Positions 40,776 through 49,950 are shown, counted from the first letter of the stretch. The stretch: 53,530 nt of DNA from Ureibacillus galli (GCF_014836845.1 NZ_JACSQA010000025.1:1-53530); one strand, 5' to 3'. Numbers and translations are program-made. Notes: generated from the letters alone by a model not told the origin.

Positions 40776-42533
40776 ATGAAAGTTTTTTTGAAATTAGGTT
40801 GGTTTTTTAAAGAAAGAAAAAAGGAGTATCTTTTTGGGCTAACGATGCTCGCTTTAGTAGCAATACTAAATTTGATTCCGCCAAAGGTTATTGGCTATGT
40901 GATTGATGAAATTGGGAGTCGAGAACTTACTTCTGGATCCCTGGCAAAATGGGTAGGCCTTATCATTGTTGTTGCCATTTTAGCATACATTCTCCGCTAC
41001 TATTGGAGGCTAATGATCTTTGGTTCATCCAATTATCTTGCGAAAAATTTACGGGAAAAACTTTTTCGTCATTTTAGTAAAATGAGCCCATCCTTTTACC
41101 AACAGCGGCGAGTTGGAGACTTAATGGCCCATGCGACAAATGACATTTCAGCAGTGCAACAAACAGCTGGTGGAGGAGTCCTCACTTTATTTGATTCTGT
41201 GACGACTGGTGGATTTGTTATTCTCGCGATGGCTATTACGATTGACTGGCGATTGACATTAATTGCCTTAATCCCAATGCCATTGATGGCCATATCCACA
41301 AGTTACTATGGCAAATTACTACATTTAAAATTCCGTGATGCTCAGGCTGCTTTTTCAGATCTAAACGACAAAACTCAGGAAAGTATATCTGGAATAAAAG
41401 TCATTAAAACTTTTGGTCAGCAAAGGGAAGATACAGAAGACTTTACTCGTCTTTCTAATGATGTTGTAGAAAAAAATATGAAAGTAGCTAAAATCGATTC
41501 TTTATTCGATCCTACAATTAGTTTAATCATTGGATTTAGTTTTATGTTAAGTCTCGGATTTGGAGCAAAATTTATACATGAAGGTATAATGTCAATTGGA
41601 GACTTGGTTGCTTTCAACACATACTTAGGATTGCTTGTATGGCCAATGCTTGCCTTTGGAATGTTATTTAACATAATGGAACGGGGATCTGCTTCCTATG
41701 ATCGGATTGAACAACTTCTGTCTGTACCAGTAGAAATCGATGACAAAGAGCAAGCAATTGATGTCAAACCGAATGGTGATATTGTTTTCTCTGTCAATGA
41801 TTTTAAATTCCCTGGAGAAGAAGCTAGCGCTCTGTATAATGTACACTTTGAATTAAAACAAGGCCAAACATTAGGAATTGTTGGGAAAACCGGTTCCGGG
41901 AAAACGTCAATTTTGAAGTTATTACTTCGTGAATTTGAAGGGTTTGACGGGATTATAAAGTTTGGTAATTATTCAATTGATGAATATAAAAAAATTAAAT
42001 TGAGGGAAGCAATTGGTTATGTTCCCCAAGATCATTTCCTATTTTCAGCATCCGTCTATGAAAATATCGCTTTTATTAATCCGAAAACGGACAAAGAAAC
42101 AGTGGAACGGGTTGCAAAACTTGCCCACATACATGACGATATTTTACGCTTTTCAGATGGATATGACACAGTTGTCGGTGAACGTGGCGTTTCACTATCT
42201 GGTGGTCAAAAGCAGCGTATCTCCATTGCGCGAGCTTTAATGATGCAACCGGAATTATTAATTTTAGATGATTCGTTATCAGCTGTAGATGCTAAAACTG
42301 AGGAATCCATTTTAAAATCATTGAAAGAAGCAAGGGAAGATTCGACAACGATTATTACGTCCCATCGCTTAAGTGCCATTGAACACGCCCATCTCATTAT
42401 TGTGATGCATGAAGGGACCATTGTTGAAAAAGGTACCCATGATGAATTAATGGAACTTCAAGGACGCTATTATGAAATGTATCAGCTTCAACAACTTGAA
42501 CAATTAGTAGAAAAGGGAGGGGGAGTATCATGA
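40776..42533 (+). CDS. bmrC: ABC multidrug exporter half, BmrC (YheI)-like
   Basis: One half of a heterodimeric ABC exporter. 585 residues (the same length as B. subtilis BmrC): six membrane helices to about 310 with the typical start LGWFFKERKKEYLFGLTMLA and loop GDLMAHATNDISAVQQTAGGGVL, then the nucleotide-binding domain. Walker A GIVGKTGSGKTSIL, Q-loop GYVPQDHFLF, signature SLSGGQKQRISIARAL, Walker B LLILDDSLSAVDAKTEE with Asp where the catalytic Glu is expected, H-loop TSHRLSAI. The Asp makes one ATP site degenerate, as in BmrCD. ATG after GAAGGTGAAACG; its end overlaps the next gene by 4 bases. Confidence 0.9.
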   Translation: MKVFLKLGWFFKERKKEYLFGLTMLALVAILNLIPPKVIGYVIDEIGSRELTSGSLAKWVGLIIVVAILAYILRYYWRLMIFGSSNYLAKNLREKLFRHFSKMSPSFYQQRRVGDLMAHATNDISAVQQTAGGGVLTLFDSVTTGGFVILAMAITIDWRLTLIALIPMPLMAISTSYYGKLLHLKFRDAQAAFSDLNDKTQESISGIKVIKTFGQQREDTEDFTRLSNDVVEKNMKVAKIDSLFDPTISLIIGFSFMLSLGFGAKFIHEGIMSIGDLVAFNTYLGLLVWPMLAFGMLFNIMERGSASYDRIEQLLSVPVEIDDKEQAIDVKPNGDIVFSVNDFKFPGEEASALYNVHFELKQGQTLGIVGKTGSGKTSILKLLLREFEGFDGIIKFGNYSIDEYKKIKLREAIGYVPQDHFLFSASVYENIAFINPKTDKETVERVAKLAHIHDDILRFSDGYDTVVGERGVSLSGGQKQRISIARALMMQPELLILDDSLSAVDAKTEESILKSLKEAREDSTTIITSHRLSAIEHAHLIIVMHEGTIVEKGTHDELMELQGRYYEMYQLQQLEQLVEKGGGVS

Positions 42534-44299
42534 AAAAACAAACTGCCTTTTCTAGTAAAGAACAAAGACAAATTGTAGTAAGACTGTTTAGTTACTTGAA
42601 GCCCCATAAAAAAGCCGTTTCTTTTGCGTTGTTTTTATTATTGTTGACGGTTATTGGGGATGTTTTAGGTCCATATATTATAAAAGTTTTTCTTGATGAT
42701 CATTTAGCCGTTGGAAATTTTGATTTACAACCAATCATTTTGTTGGCTGTTTCTTATTTTGTTATCCAAGTGCTAAATGTCATTATTTCTTATTTACAGT
42801 TAGTAAAATTTCAAGAAATTGCTTTAAAAATTATTCAACAGTTACGAATCGATGTATTTAAGAAAATACATCAACTAGGCATGCGTTATTTCGATGATAC
42901 TCCTGCAGGAACGATTGTTTCCAGAGCGACAAATGATACAGAGGCCATTAAAGATTTGTTTGTTTCTGTTTTAAGCACCTTCGTACAAGCTGCTTTCCTA
43001 ATCGTAGGGATATATGTTGCTATGTTTTTATTAAATCCAATGTTAGCCTTGTTTACGTTAATTTTACTACCGCTTATTTTCTTAGTTGTTTACTTGTATC
43101 GAAAATATAGTTCGGTAGTATATATGACGATGCGAGAAAAGTTAAGTCAATTGAATGCCAAATTGGCTGAGAGTTTATCGGGCATGGGGATTATCCAAGC
43201 TTTTCGCCAAGAAAAACGTTTTAATGAAGAATTCGACGAAATCAATCATGAGCATTATATAGCAATGATGAATAATACAAAGTTAAATAGTATTTTACTT
43301 CGTCCTGTAATCGACTTAATTTACTTTACTGCCATTGTCATATTACTAACGTACTTTGGGATTACATCTTTTGAGACTGCAATTGAAGTTGGTACGGTAT
43401 ATGCCTTCATCACTTACATTAATCGCTTCTTTGAACCGGTTAACAATGTGATGGAACGGTTAGCGATTTATCAACAAGCTATTGTTGCGGGTTCCCGAGT
43501 GTTCACTTTGCTAGATGAAGAGGAAAACGAACCAAAACAAGGGGAAAGTAATGAACTTATAACAGAAGGATTAATTGAGTTTAAAAATGTTACTTTTAGT
43601 TATGATGGTAAAACAAATGTGTTAAAAAATATATCGTTTACTGTTAAACCTGGTGAAACGGTTGCTCTCGTTGGACATACTGGAAGCGGGAAAAGTTCGA
43701 TTATTAATCTATTAATGCGTTTTTACGAGTTTAAACAAGGTGACATTTTCATAGATGGTGTTTCCATTAAATCCTATCGTAAAGATGAATTAAGAAGAAA
43801 AATTGGTTTAGTACTTCAAGATCCGTTTTTGTTTTATGGGACGATAGAAAGTAATATTAAACTATTTAATGACGAACTGACAGATCAAGATGTAGTGGAT
43901 GCAGCGAAATTTGTGCAAGCAGATACATTCATCGAACAATTGCCAAATGCATATAATCAACGGGTAACAGAACGAGGTTCAACTTTTTCAAGCGGCCAAC
44001 GACAACTTGTTGCCTTTGCACGAACAATTGCAACTAATCCGAAAATATTAGTTTTAGATGAAGCGACAGCATCCATTGATACGGAAACGGAAGTAGCAAT
44101 CCAATCTTCACTGGAAAAGATGAGAAAAGGTAGAACAACGATTGCGATTGCCCATCGTCTATCAACCATTCAAGATGCGGAACAAATTTTAGTTTTACAT
44201 CAAGGGGAAATAATTGAAAAGGGTACTCATCAAGAATTATTAGCACAGCAAGGTCTTTACCATAAAATGTATTTATTACAAAATGGAATCGTACAATAA
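42530..44299 (+). CDS. bmrD: ABC multidrug exporter half, BmrD (YheH)-like
   Basis: The partner half of the exporter. 589 residues, shorter than B. subtilis BmrD (673). Six helices, including DVLGPYIIKVFLDDHLAVGN and MRYFDDTPAGTIVSRATNDTEA, then the ATPase: Walker A ALVGHTGSGKSSIINLL, Q-loop GLVLQDPFLF, signature TFSSGQRQLVAFARTI (Ser instead of the first Gly of LSGGQ), Walker B ILVLDEATASIDTETE with the catalytic Glu, H-loop AIAHRLSTI. The sound Walker B here pairs with the sound signature of the BmrC-like half, and its weak signature pairs with that half's Asp, giving one working and one degenerate site. ATG overlaps the end of bmrC. Confidence 0.9.
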   Translation: MKKQTAFSSKEQRQIVVRLFSYLKPHKKAVSFALFLLLLTVIGDVLGPYIIKVFLDDHLAVGNFDLQPIILLAVSYFVIQVLNVIISYLQLVKFQEIALKIIQQLRIDVFKKIHQLGMRYFDDTPAGTIVSRATNDTEAIKDLFVSVLSTFVQAAFLIVGIYVAMFLLNPMLALFTLILLPLIFLVVYLYRKYSSVVYMTMREKLSQLNAKLAESLSGMGIIQAFRQEKRFNEEFDEINHEHYIAMMNNTKLNSILLRPVIDLIYFTAIVILLTYFGITSFETAIEVGTVYAFITYINRFFEPVNNVMERLAIYQQAIVAGSRVFTLLDEEENEPKQGESNELITEGLIEFKNVTFSYDGKTNVLKNISFTVKPGETVALVGHTGSGKSSIINLLMRFYEFKQGDIFIDGVSIKSYRKDELRRKIGLVLQDPFLFYGTIESNIKLFNDELTDQDVVDAAKFVQADTFIEQLPNAYNQRVTERGSTFSSGQRQLVAFARTIATNPKILVLDEATASIDTETEVAIQSSLEKMRKGRTTIAIAHRLSTIQDAEQILVLHQGEIIEKGTHQELLAQQGLYHKMYLLQNGIVQ

Positions 44300-44309
44300 G
44301 AAAGTAGTA

Positions 44310-44345
44310 ATGGGATGTTTCAAAATTGAAACATCCCTTTCTTTA
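44310..44345 (+). terminator. Terminator of the BmrCD-like operon
   Basis: GGGATGTTTC pairs with GAAACATCCC around AAAATT, then TTTCTTT. Confidence 0.83.
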
Positions 44346-44477
44346 CCATAATTTATCTCACTATTCTCTTTGGCTGACTGTTTCAAATGGAATTAGTAAA
44401 TTAGAGCATTTACTTCATAATTCCCGAGTACTATAATTGGTTTATTCTACAGTTATAAAAATGAAGAAGGTGTCAAA

Positions 44478-45404
44478 ATGAATGATAATCAAAAAGGTAT
44501 TCTCTATGCTTTTGCAGCATATGGAATATGGGGTATTTTTCCCCTTTACTGGAAGTTACTAAATCATGTCGATAGTTTGGAAGTATTAGTTTCTCGAGTT
44601 ATATGGTCCTTTGTTTTTACGTTTATATTTATTTTAATTATTAAACAAAGACATTTGTTAATGGAAGATTTAAAATCATTGTGGCAAAATAAAAAATTAT
44701 TTATATCACTATTAGCTGCTTCCTTCGTCATTTCCTGCAACTGGTTTTTATATATTTATGCTGTAAATAACGACCATGTAGTTGATGCAAGTTTAGGTTA
44801 TTATATTAACCCGTTAATTACAGTTGTATTTGGAATGATCTTCTTTAATGAGAGATTATCGAAGCTTCAATTATGTTCCGTACTCGTCGCATTTATAGGC
44901 GTACTATTGCTAACTTTCGGCTATGGTAAAATACCATGGATAGCCCTTTTAATTGCTTTTAGTTTTGCAATTTATAGTGCTTTAAAGAAAAAAATTACTT
45001 TGAATGCTACTCGAGGCTTAGTGATTGAAACGTTATTTATTCTACCTTTCGGTATAGTTTACTATATTTATATTATGTCTACTGATAAAATGTCTTTTTT
45101 ACATTTTAGTTGGCAAACGGATGTATTTTTAATTTTAGGTGGGGTAGTAACTGCATATCCTCTTGTTTTATTTGCAAAAGGTGCTAAACTACTGCCACAA
45201 TATGTAATAGGGTTTATTCAATATATGACCCCTACGATTGTACTTATTTTAGGGGTCCTTTTATATCATGAGCCATTTACGAAAACCGAGTTAGTATCTT
45301 TTAGTTTTATTTGGTTAGCAATTTTACTCTTTACGATATCGACCATCTGGGAGTCGAGAAAAAGACATATTTTACACCAAAAAACTGTGAATAGTGAATT
45401 ATAG
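44478..45404 (+). CDS. rarD: RarD/EamA-family transporter
   Basis: A 308-residue drug/metabolite transporter of the RarD branch. About ten membrane helices; RarD hallmarks are the start GILYAFAAYGIWGIFPLYWK, LEVLVSRVIWSFVF, SCNWFLYIYAVNNDHVVDASLGYYINPL and GAKLLPQYVIGFIQYMTPT. The substrate is unknown; relatives were named from chloramphenicol sensitivity, and some move amino-acid-like metabolites. ATG follows GAAGAAGGTG. Monocistronic. Confidence 0.88.
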   Translation: MNDNQKGILYAFAAYGIWGIFPLYWKLLNHVDSLEVLVSRVIWSFVFTFIFILIIKQRHLLMEDLKSLWQNKKLFISLLAASFVISCNWFLYIYAVNNDHVVDASLGYYINPLITVVFGMIFFNERLSKLQLCSVLVAFIGVLLLTFGYGKIPWIALLIAFSFAIYSALKKKITLNATRGLVIETLFILPFGIVYYIYIMSTDKMSFLHFSWQTDVFLILGGVVTAYPLVLFAKGAKLLPQYVIGFIQYMTPTIVLILGVLLYHEPFTKTELVSFSFIWLAILLFTISTIWESRKRHILHQKTVNSEL

Positions 45405-45591
45405 TTTATCGTTTTTCTTGGAAACATGTTAGTTTTCCATAGATAACTGAATATAGCGCTTCACTATAAACAAGTTTTATCATTGTATTGTTTTTGTATT
45501 GTTTTTAGACAAGAAATTTTCACAACCCATTAAGGGCATTTTTATGGAAAGTTTGGTACGATGAAGACATTAATTGTAAGGAGAGAAATAC

Positions 45592-46302
45592 ATGAACACA
45601 GATGTTAATGTCTTTTTAGCATTCGGTGCTGGGTTTTTAAGTTTTATTTCACCATGTACATTACCCCTATACCCAGCCTTTTTATCCTATATCACGGGAA
45701 TGAGCTATGATGAGCTAAAAAATGAGAAGGGGATGTTACAAAAGAGAGCCATTTTACATACGCTATTCTTTCTTATAGGTTTTTCGATTATATTTATCGC
45801 CATCGGTTTTGGTACTTCATTAGCGAGAGACTTTTTTATTTCGTATCAAGATTTATTAAGACAAATTGGCGCCATCTTAATTGTTATTTTCGGATTAATG
45901 ATTGTAGGATTATTACAAATTGACTTTTTGATGAAGGATCACAAATTTCAATTTAAAAATAGACCCTCAGGATACTTTGGTTCGTTATTAATTGGTCTTG
46001 CTTTCGCAGCAGGTTGGACACCTTGTACAGGGCCGATCTTAATGTCCATTATTACTTTAGCTGGAGCTAATCCACAATCGGGCTTATGGTATATGTTAGC
46101 GTATTATTTTGGTTTTGCTATACCATTCTTTATTTTATCTTTCTTCATTTCTAAACTTGGCTGGATTCGAAAACATAGTCAAAAAATCGTTAAAGTCGGT
46201 GGAATTATCATGATTGCTGTCGGAATTTTACTATTTTTCGACGGTTTAGATTATATTATTCGCCTCCTTTCTCCTTTCTTTGGAGGATTTACAGGTTTTT
46301 AA
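45592..46302 (+). CDS. ccdA: Cytochrome c biogenesis protein CcdA
   Basis: A membrane thiol-disulfide carrier that passes reductant from cytoplasmic thioredoxin to extracytoplasmic apocytochrome c and spore-envelope proteins. 236 residues, B. subtilis length. The two functional cysteines are in [20 protein letters not shown] and [15 protein letters not shown]; six membrane helices are predicted. ATG follows AAGGAGAG. It opens the conserved block ccdA-yneI-yneJ-yneK of Bacillus. In B. subtilis CcdA is needed for cytochrome c synthesis and for sporulation via StoA. Confidence 0.93.
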   Translation: MNTDVNVFLAFGAGFLSFISPCTLPLYPAFLSYITGMSYDELKNEKGMLQKRAILHTLFFLIGFSIIFIAIGFGTSLARDFFISYQDLLRQIGAILIVIFGLMIVGLLQIDFLMKDHKFQFKNRPSGYFGSLLIGLAFAAGWTPCTGPILMSIITLAGANPQSGLWYMLAYYFGFAIPFFILSFFISKLGWIRKHSQKIVKVGGIIMIAVGILLFFDGLDYIIRLLSPFFGGFTGF

Positions 46303-46352
46303 TATCACTTTAGAAGAAAATAATTAGTAGTATAGAAAAAGGGGAATAAATT

Positions 46353-46724
46353 ATGCCAACAGTATTAATAGTTGATGATACACTTTTTATGCGAGTAAAA
46401 GTTGGCAATATGTTCAAAGAGTGGGGTTTCGAAGTTGTTGGAGAAGCCGCAAATGGGAAAGAAGCGGTGGAATTATTTAAACAATACCAACCTGATCTTG
46501 TGATGATGGATGTAACAATGCCGATTAAGTCAGGCTTAGATGCAGTAAAAGAAATATTGCCCCAATACCCTAATGCAAACATTATTATGCTTTCTGCACT
46601 AGATCAACAAAAGATTATAGTTGAAGCAATAGAAGCTGGTGCAAAGGATTTTATTATTAAACCATTCGAACAAAATCAATTAAAAATGATTGTAGCGAAT
46701 ATTTTCGATACTTACGATTTATAA
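46353..46724 (+). CDS. yneI: Single-domain response regulator (YneI/CcdB)
   Basis: A 123-residue CheY-like receiver with no output domain. The phospho-acceptor is Asp53 (LVMMDVTMP); Asp8 and Asp9 (LIVDDT), Ser81 and Lys103 (FIIKPF) complete the active site. It sits between ccdA and ccdC as in B. subtilis. Deletion of the B. subtilis homologue does not affect cytochrome c, so its role is open. ATG after AAGGGGA. No kinase is nearby. Confidence 0.92.
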   Translation: MPTVLIVDDTLFMRVKVGNMFKEWGFEVVGEAANGKEAVELFKQYQPDLVMMDVTMPIKSGLDAVKEILPQYPNANIIMLSALDQQKIIVEAIEAGAKDFIIKPFEQNQLKMIVANIFDTYDL

Positions 46725-46725
46725 A

Positions 46726-46757
46726 AAAATCCTGCTAATGTTGTTTAGCAGGATTTT
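46726..46757 (+). terminator. Terminator between yneI and ccdC
   Basis: AAAATCCTGCTAA pairs with TTAGCAGGATTTT around TGTTGT, then a short T/G-rich tract. It implies that ccdC is at least partly transcribed separately. Confidence 0.75.
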
Positions 46758-46843
46758 CGTTGAGCTTTTTGTGGAAATAATTTAGAAAATAAGGTATTAT
46801 CAATACGTTATTTTAATAGAGATTGCAAGAGGAGGGAAGAGTT

Positions 46844-47335
46844 ATGTTTGCTAATATACCTTCTCAATATTTAATAATCGGTTCAACAGTAATGGCTATA
46901 TTTATGGGATTGCTTGTTATGTTTGTTCGTATACGATCTCAAAAAAAACCAGTTACTGCTAAGAAAATCTTAATTCCTCCCATCGCTATGTCATCCGGCG
47001 CACTGATGTTTTTATTTGAGGAATTCCGTGTTACACCGTTACAAATATTAGAAGCTGTTGTTGTTGGAGTCATATTTTCAACAGTATTAATTGCCACATC
47101 AAAATTTGAAGTAAGGCAAGATGAAATTTATATGAAACGTTCTAAAGCTTTTTTCTTTATATTAGGTGGTTTACTGATTATTCGAGTGTTTATGAAGGTT
47201 ATTCTTTCAAATTCCTTTAATATAGGTGAACTTGGCGGAATGTTTTGGATATTAGCATTCTCTATGCTATGGCCATGGAGAATCGCCATGTTTATACAAT
47301 TTAAAAAAATTAAAAAAAGTTTAATAACAGCTTAA
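46844..47335 (+). CDS. ccdC: CcdC family protein (YneJ)
   Basis: A 163-residue integral membrane protein, homologue of B. subtilis CcdC (YneJ), encoded with ccdA but of unknown function. Five hydrophobic segments: YLIIGSTVMAIFMGLLVMFV, ILIPPIAMSSGALMFLFEEF, ILEAVVVGVIFSTVLIA, and two more after the charged KFEVRQDEIYMKRSKAF loop. I chose ATG 46844 because GAGGAGGG precedes it; the in-frame TTG at 46823 lies before that site. A terminator follows, then convergent yneK. Confidence 0.9.
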   Translation: MFANIPSQYLIIGSTVMAIFMGLLVMFVRIRSQKKPVTAKKILIPPIAMSSGALMFLFEEFRVTPLQILEAVVVGVIFSTVLIATSKFEVRQDEIYMKRSKAFFFILGGLLIIRVFMKVILSNSFNIGELGGMFWILAFSMLWPWRIAMFIQFKKIKKSLITA

Positions 47336-47372
47336 ACAAAAGGGATTGTCTTATTGGACAATCCCTTTTGTT
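47336..47372. terminator. Bidirectional terminator between ccdC and yneK
   Basis: CAAAAGGGATTGTC pairs with GACAATCCCTTTTG around TTATTG between convergent genes. Confidence 0.83.
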
Positions 47373-47389
47373 CGTATGTAGAAGAGAAA

Positions 47390-47821
47390 CTATTCAAAAT
47401 ATTGTTCGTATGGCGATACATCAATTTTCATTTCATCTAGTTTCTTTCTTAAAAACTTATGATCCCGTTTTGGTGTTGCTTGAATATAACCTTTAATAAT
47501 CAAATCATGGGAGATTGACTTTGCCTTTTCTTTTAAAGCAATTTCTCCAATTTTACCTGCGATTTTTTCTTTTGCCACTTGCCGAAATAACTCAGGAACA
47601 GGACTTACTAATTCATTTAACAGTTCCTTTGACTCATCATTCCATAGGTGGATTGTTTTATCTAAATAATAATTTTGCCAATCTAAATCAGACTTTCCAT
47701 CCTGCTTAGGTAAAGCTTTCAAAAATTTTCGGAACATAAAAAATCCGCCAATCCCCATTAACGTAATGAGAACAAATACCCAAAATAGTATAAACCATAA
47801 AAACCAACCATCTAAATTCAA
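47390..47821 (-). CDS. yneK: YneK-like DUF2621 protein
   Basis: A 143-residue protein with one N-terminal membrane helix (GWFLWFILFWVFVLITLMGIGGFFMF) and a cytoplasmic helical domain containing LDWQNYYLDKTIHLWNDES and PELFRQVAKEKIAGKIGEIAL, the DUF2621 pattern of B. subtilis YneK (141 residues). I chose TTG 47821 because AAAGAGGTG lies just upstream and gives the family length; the longer frame to 47890 has no site. Its position next to ccdC matches B. subtilis. Function unknown. Confidence 0.85.
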   Translation of the reverse strand: MNLDGWFLWFILFWVFVLITLMGIGGFFMFRKFLKALPKQDGKSDLDWQNYYLDKTIHLWNDESKELLNELVSPVPELFRQVAKEKIAGKIGEIALKEKAKSISHDLIIKGYIQATPKRDHKFLRKKLDEMKIDVSPYEQYFE

Positions 47822-47943
47822 ACCGTTCACCTCTTTAATTTCACTAATATCTATTATAAAAGGAACTTCAAAAGTTTTCACTAATTTCATGTCTCTTTTT
47901 CCAGGAAAAGAAGGTATTTATATAAATGAAAGGGGGAAAAAGG

Positions 47944-48162
47944 ATGGCAGCATATAATTTTGATAATGCCACATTAAAATTATCATTTGAAACAGGAGTT
48001 GATGAACAAGGTAAGCCAATTTTAACTTCTAAAACTTACAAACATGTTCGCGCTAATGTGGATGCTTCGCAAATTGCTGCAGTTGTACAAGTACTAGCAA
48101 GTCTATCTAGCTATACTTTACAAAAAGCTCAAAAAATCGAAACCGAATCTGTTGAACTGTAA
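47944..48162 (+). CDS. DUF1659 protein
   Basis: A 72-residue protein of the DUF1659 family. Family pattern: NATLKLSFETGVDEQGKPILTSKTYKHV followed by ANVDASQIAAVVQVLASL. The fold should be a small beta sheet with one helix. ATG follows AAAGGGGGAAAAAGG. It begins a three-gene set with a DUF2922 and a YvrJ gene, an association seen repeatedly in Firmicutes. Function unknown. Confidence 0.85.
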   Translation: MAAYNFDNATLKLSFETGVDEQGKPILTSKTYKHVRANVDASQIAAVVQVLASLSSYTLQKAQKIETESVEL

Positions 48163-48192
48163 TGAAACGAAATAAGGAAGGGAGTTTTTTAA

Positions 48193-48420
48193 ATGGCTCA
48201 AGTATTAGAATTAAAATTTGATACAGCGAATGGGAAAACAATGACATTATCTATCAATGAACCGAAAGCAAATTTAACAGCTACAGAAATCGCTGCAGCA
48301 ATGCAAACAATTATGACTGCCGATGTTTTTCATAATGAAGGGCATGGATTAGTAGCGATTAATCAGGCACGTATTGTTGAACGAAATGTTTCGGAGTTTA
48401 ATTTAACACAAAATCGTTAA
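48193..48420 (+). CDS. DUF2922 protein
   Basis: A 75-residue protein of the DUF2922 family: VLELKFDTANGKTMTLSINEPKANLTATEI then AAMQTIMTADVFHNEG. Its layout parallels the upstream DUF1659 protein (strand, turn, strand, then a helix), so the two may be distant relatives that pair. ATG follows AAGGAAGGGAG. The stop TAA overlaps the next open frame. Function unknown. Confidence 0.85.
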   Translation: MAQVLELKFDTANGKTMTLSINEPKANLTATEIAAAMQTIMTADVFHNEGHGLVAINQARIVERNVSEFNLTQNR

Positions 48421-48435
48421 TGAACTTCCTTTTTA

Positions 48436-48475
48436 AGTCGGCAAAATCATCCGTTCGATTTTGTCGGCTTTTTTA
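48436..48475 (+). terminator. Hairpin between the DUF2922 and YvrJ genes
   Basis: AGTCGGCAAAATC pairs with GATTTTGTCGGCT (one G-U pair) then six Ts. It would end most transcripts before the YvrJ gene, making it differently expressed. Confidence 0.8.
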
Positions 48476-48506
48476 TTCAATATTAGAGAGGATGGGGGAG
48501 AAACTG

Positions 48507-48635
48507 ATGCAAGAATGGGTGTCTTTAGTTCAAGAAATCGGTTTTCCAATACTCGTATCATTTTATTTGTTATATCGTATTGAAACGAAACTTGATGCCA
48601 TTCACACAGCCATTATATCAATGCATCAAAATTAA
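48507..48635 (+). CDS. YvrJ-family small protein
   Basis: A 42-residue protein: MQEWVSLVQEIGFPILVSFYL followed by LLYRIETKLDAIHTAI. The single hydrophobic segment with P-x-x-x-S-F-Y-L-L-x-R-I-E is the YvrJ pattern; YvrJ is a holin-like, very small membrane peptide family. ATG follows ATGGGGGAG. It forms the third member of the DUF1659/DUF2922/YvrJ set. Function unknown. Confidence 0.82.
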   Translation: MQEWVSLVQEIGFPILVSFYLLYRIETKLDAIHTAIISMHQN

Positions 48636-48750
48636 TAGATTAAATGGAGGGATAAATTTCACAAATTTGTTCCAGAACTATTGATTCGAGAGGTTGTACT
48701 ATGTTTCGTATTCCGATAATATGAGAGAAGGACTAGAGGGAGTGAATACA

Positions 48751-49365
48751 TTGAAAAAGAAATTAGTCGGACTTATCGGAATACTATTACTTATGACTAT
48801 TTTAAATGCATGTAGCAATTATAAATTTAAACCGGATATAGAATATGAAGTAAATGATTTTACTGCGACAAATCATCGCGGTGAAGAAGTTTCACTTGAT
48901 AAGTTAAAAGGGAAACCGTGGTTAGCGATGTTTATATTTACAAATTGTACAACGATTTGTCAGCCGATGACTTTTAATATGACAACGATTCAAGAAGAAT
49001 TGGAAAAACGTGGGGTTGAAGATTACAATATTGTAGGTTTCTCCGTTGACCCTGCCACTGATACACCCGAAGTACTTTCTGAATATTTAAGTCATTACAC
49101 AATTGCAGATGAATCGAAATGGAACTTATTAACGAATTATGATCAAAAATGGATTGAACAGTTTGCATTAAATTCATTTAAATCATTAGTAAAAATGCCT
49201 GAAGAAGGAGATCAAGTAATCCATGGTTCTACTTTTTATCTTGTAGATGAAAAGGGTGTAGCAGTAAAAAGTTATACTGGTTATTCAGATAGTGCAGATG
49301 GTGTTCCATCTGAAACGATTGCAATCGATATGGAAACATTAATTAAAGAAAGATTAGATAAATAA
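48751..49365 (+). CDS. sco: SCO1/SenC-family copper chaperone lipoprotein
   Basis: A thioredoxin-fold copper chaperone for assembly of the CuA site of cytochrome c oxidase, at the outer face of the membrane. 204 residues from TTG 48751 (ribosome site GAGGGAGTG). Lipoprotein signal KKKLVGLIGILLLMTILNAC; the copper ligands are the CxxxC of FTNCTTICQPMTF and the later histidine in VIHGSTFYLVD. GFSVDPATDTPEVLSEY is a SCO hallmark. It matches B. subtilis YpmQ. It lies close to the ccd genes, which also serve respiratory enzymes. Confidence 0.92.
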   Translation: MKKKLVGLIGILLLMTILNACSNYKFKPDIEYEVNDFTATNHRGEEVSLDKLKGKPWLAMFIFTNCTTICQPMTFNMTTIQEELEKRGVEDYNIVGFSVDPATDTPEVLSEYLSHYTIADESKWNLLTNYDQKWIEQFALNSFKSLVKMPEEGDQVIHGSTFYLVDEKGVAVKSYTGYSDSADGVPSETIAIDMETLIKERLDK

Positions 49366-49372
49366 ACTACCT

Positions 49373-49402
49373 AAAGTCAGGCATAATTGCCTGGCTTTTT
49401 CT
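49373..49402 (+). terminator. Terminator of sco
   Basis: AGTCAGGCA pairs with TGCCTGGCT around ATTA-type loop bases, then TTTTT. Confidence 0.8.
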
Positions 49403-49489
49403 ATGTTTTTTTTCGATATTCGTACTTTAAGGAATAATTTTATTTAAATAACAGAAAATAATATCGTAAATATGAATGGAGGTAAGAAG

Positions 49490-49921
49490 ATGAAAACTGT
49501 TTCTGAAATTATGACGAAAGATATTAAAGTATGTACACCCCATGATTCTGTAACATCTGCTGCAAAAATTATGCGCGATATTGAATGTGGTTCAGTACCT
49601 GTTTGTGAAGGAAAAGAAGTGGTAGGAATTATTACTGACCGTGATATCGTCATTCAATGTGTTGCAGAAGGAAAAGATAGCAATTCAGTACATTGTCATG
49701 ACTGTATGTCTACAGATGTTGTTACATGTACTGCAGATACAGATGTGCATGAGTGTGCGCGTATGATGGCGCAGCACCAAATCCGTCGTATTCCGGTAGT
49801 TGAAAATGGTGAAATAGTAGGAATTATTGCTATTGGTGACTTAGCTAGAGAAAATATATATATTAATGAAGCAGGGGATGCTCTAAGTGATATTTCTGAA
49901 CATTCTCGCTATGATCATTAA
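49490..49921 (+). CDS. CBS-domain pair protein
   Basis: A 143-residue protein made of two CBS repeats: VSEIMTKDIKVCTPHDSVTSAAKIMRDIECGSVPVCEG... and DCMSTDVVTCTADTDVHECARMMAQHQIRRIPVVENG. Such pairs form a Bateman module that binds adenine nucleotides. It resembles the stand-alone CBS proteins of Bacillus (YhcV/YlbB type). Cysteine content is high (nine by count in the repeats), which is unusual. I chose ATG 49490 because GGAGG lies before it. Confidence 0.88.
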   Translation: MKTVSEIMTKDIKVCTPHDSVTSAAKIMRDIECGSVPVCEGKEVVGIITDRDIVIQCVAEGKDSNSVHCHDCMSTDVVTCTADTDVHECARMMAQHQIRRIPVVENGEIVGIIAIGDLARENIYINEAGDALSDISEHSRYDH

Positions 49922-49950
49922 TAATATATAAAGATTATTTTTTGAGAGAT

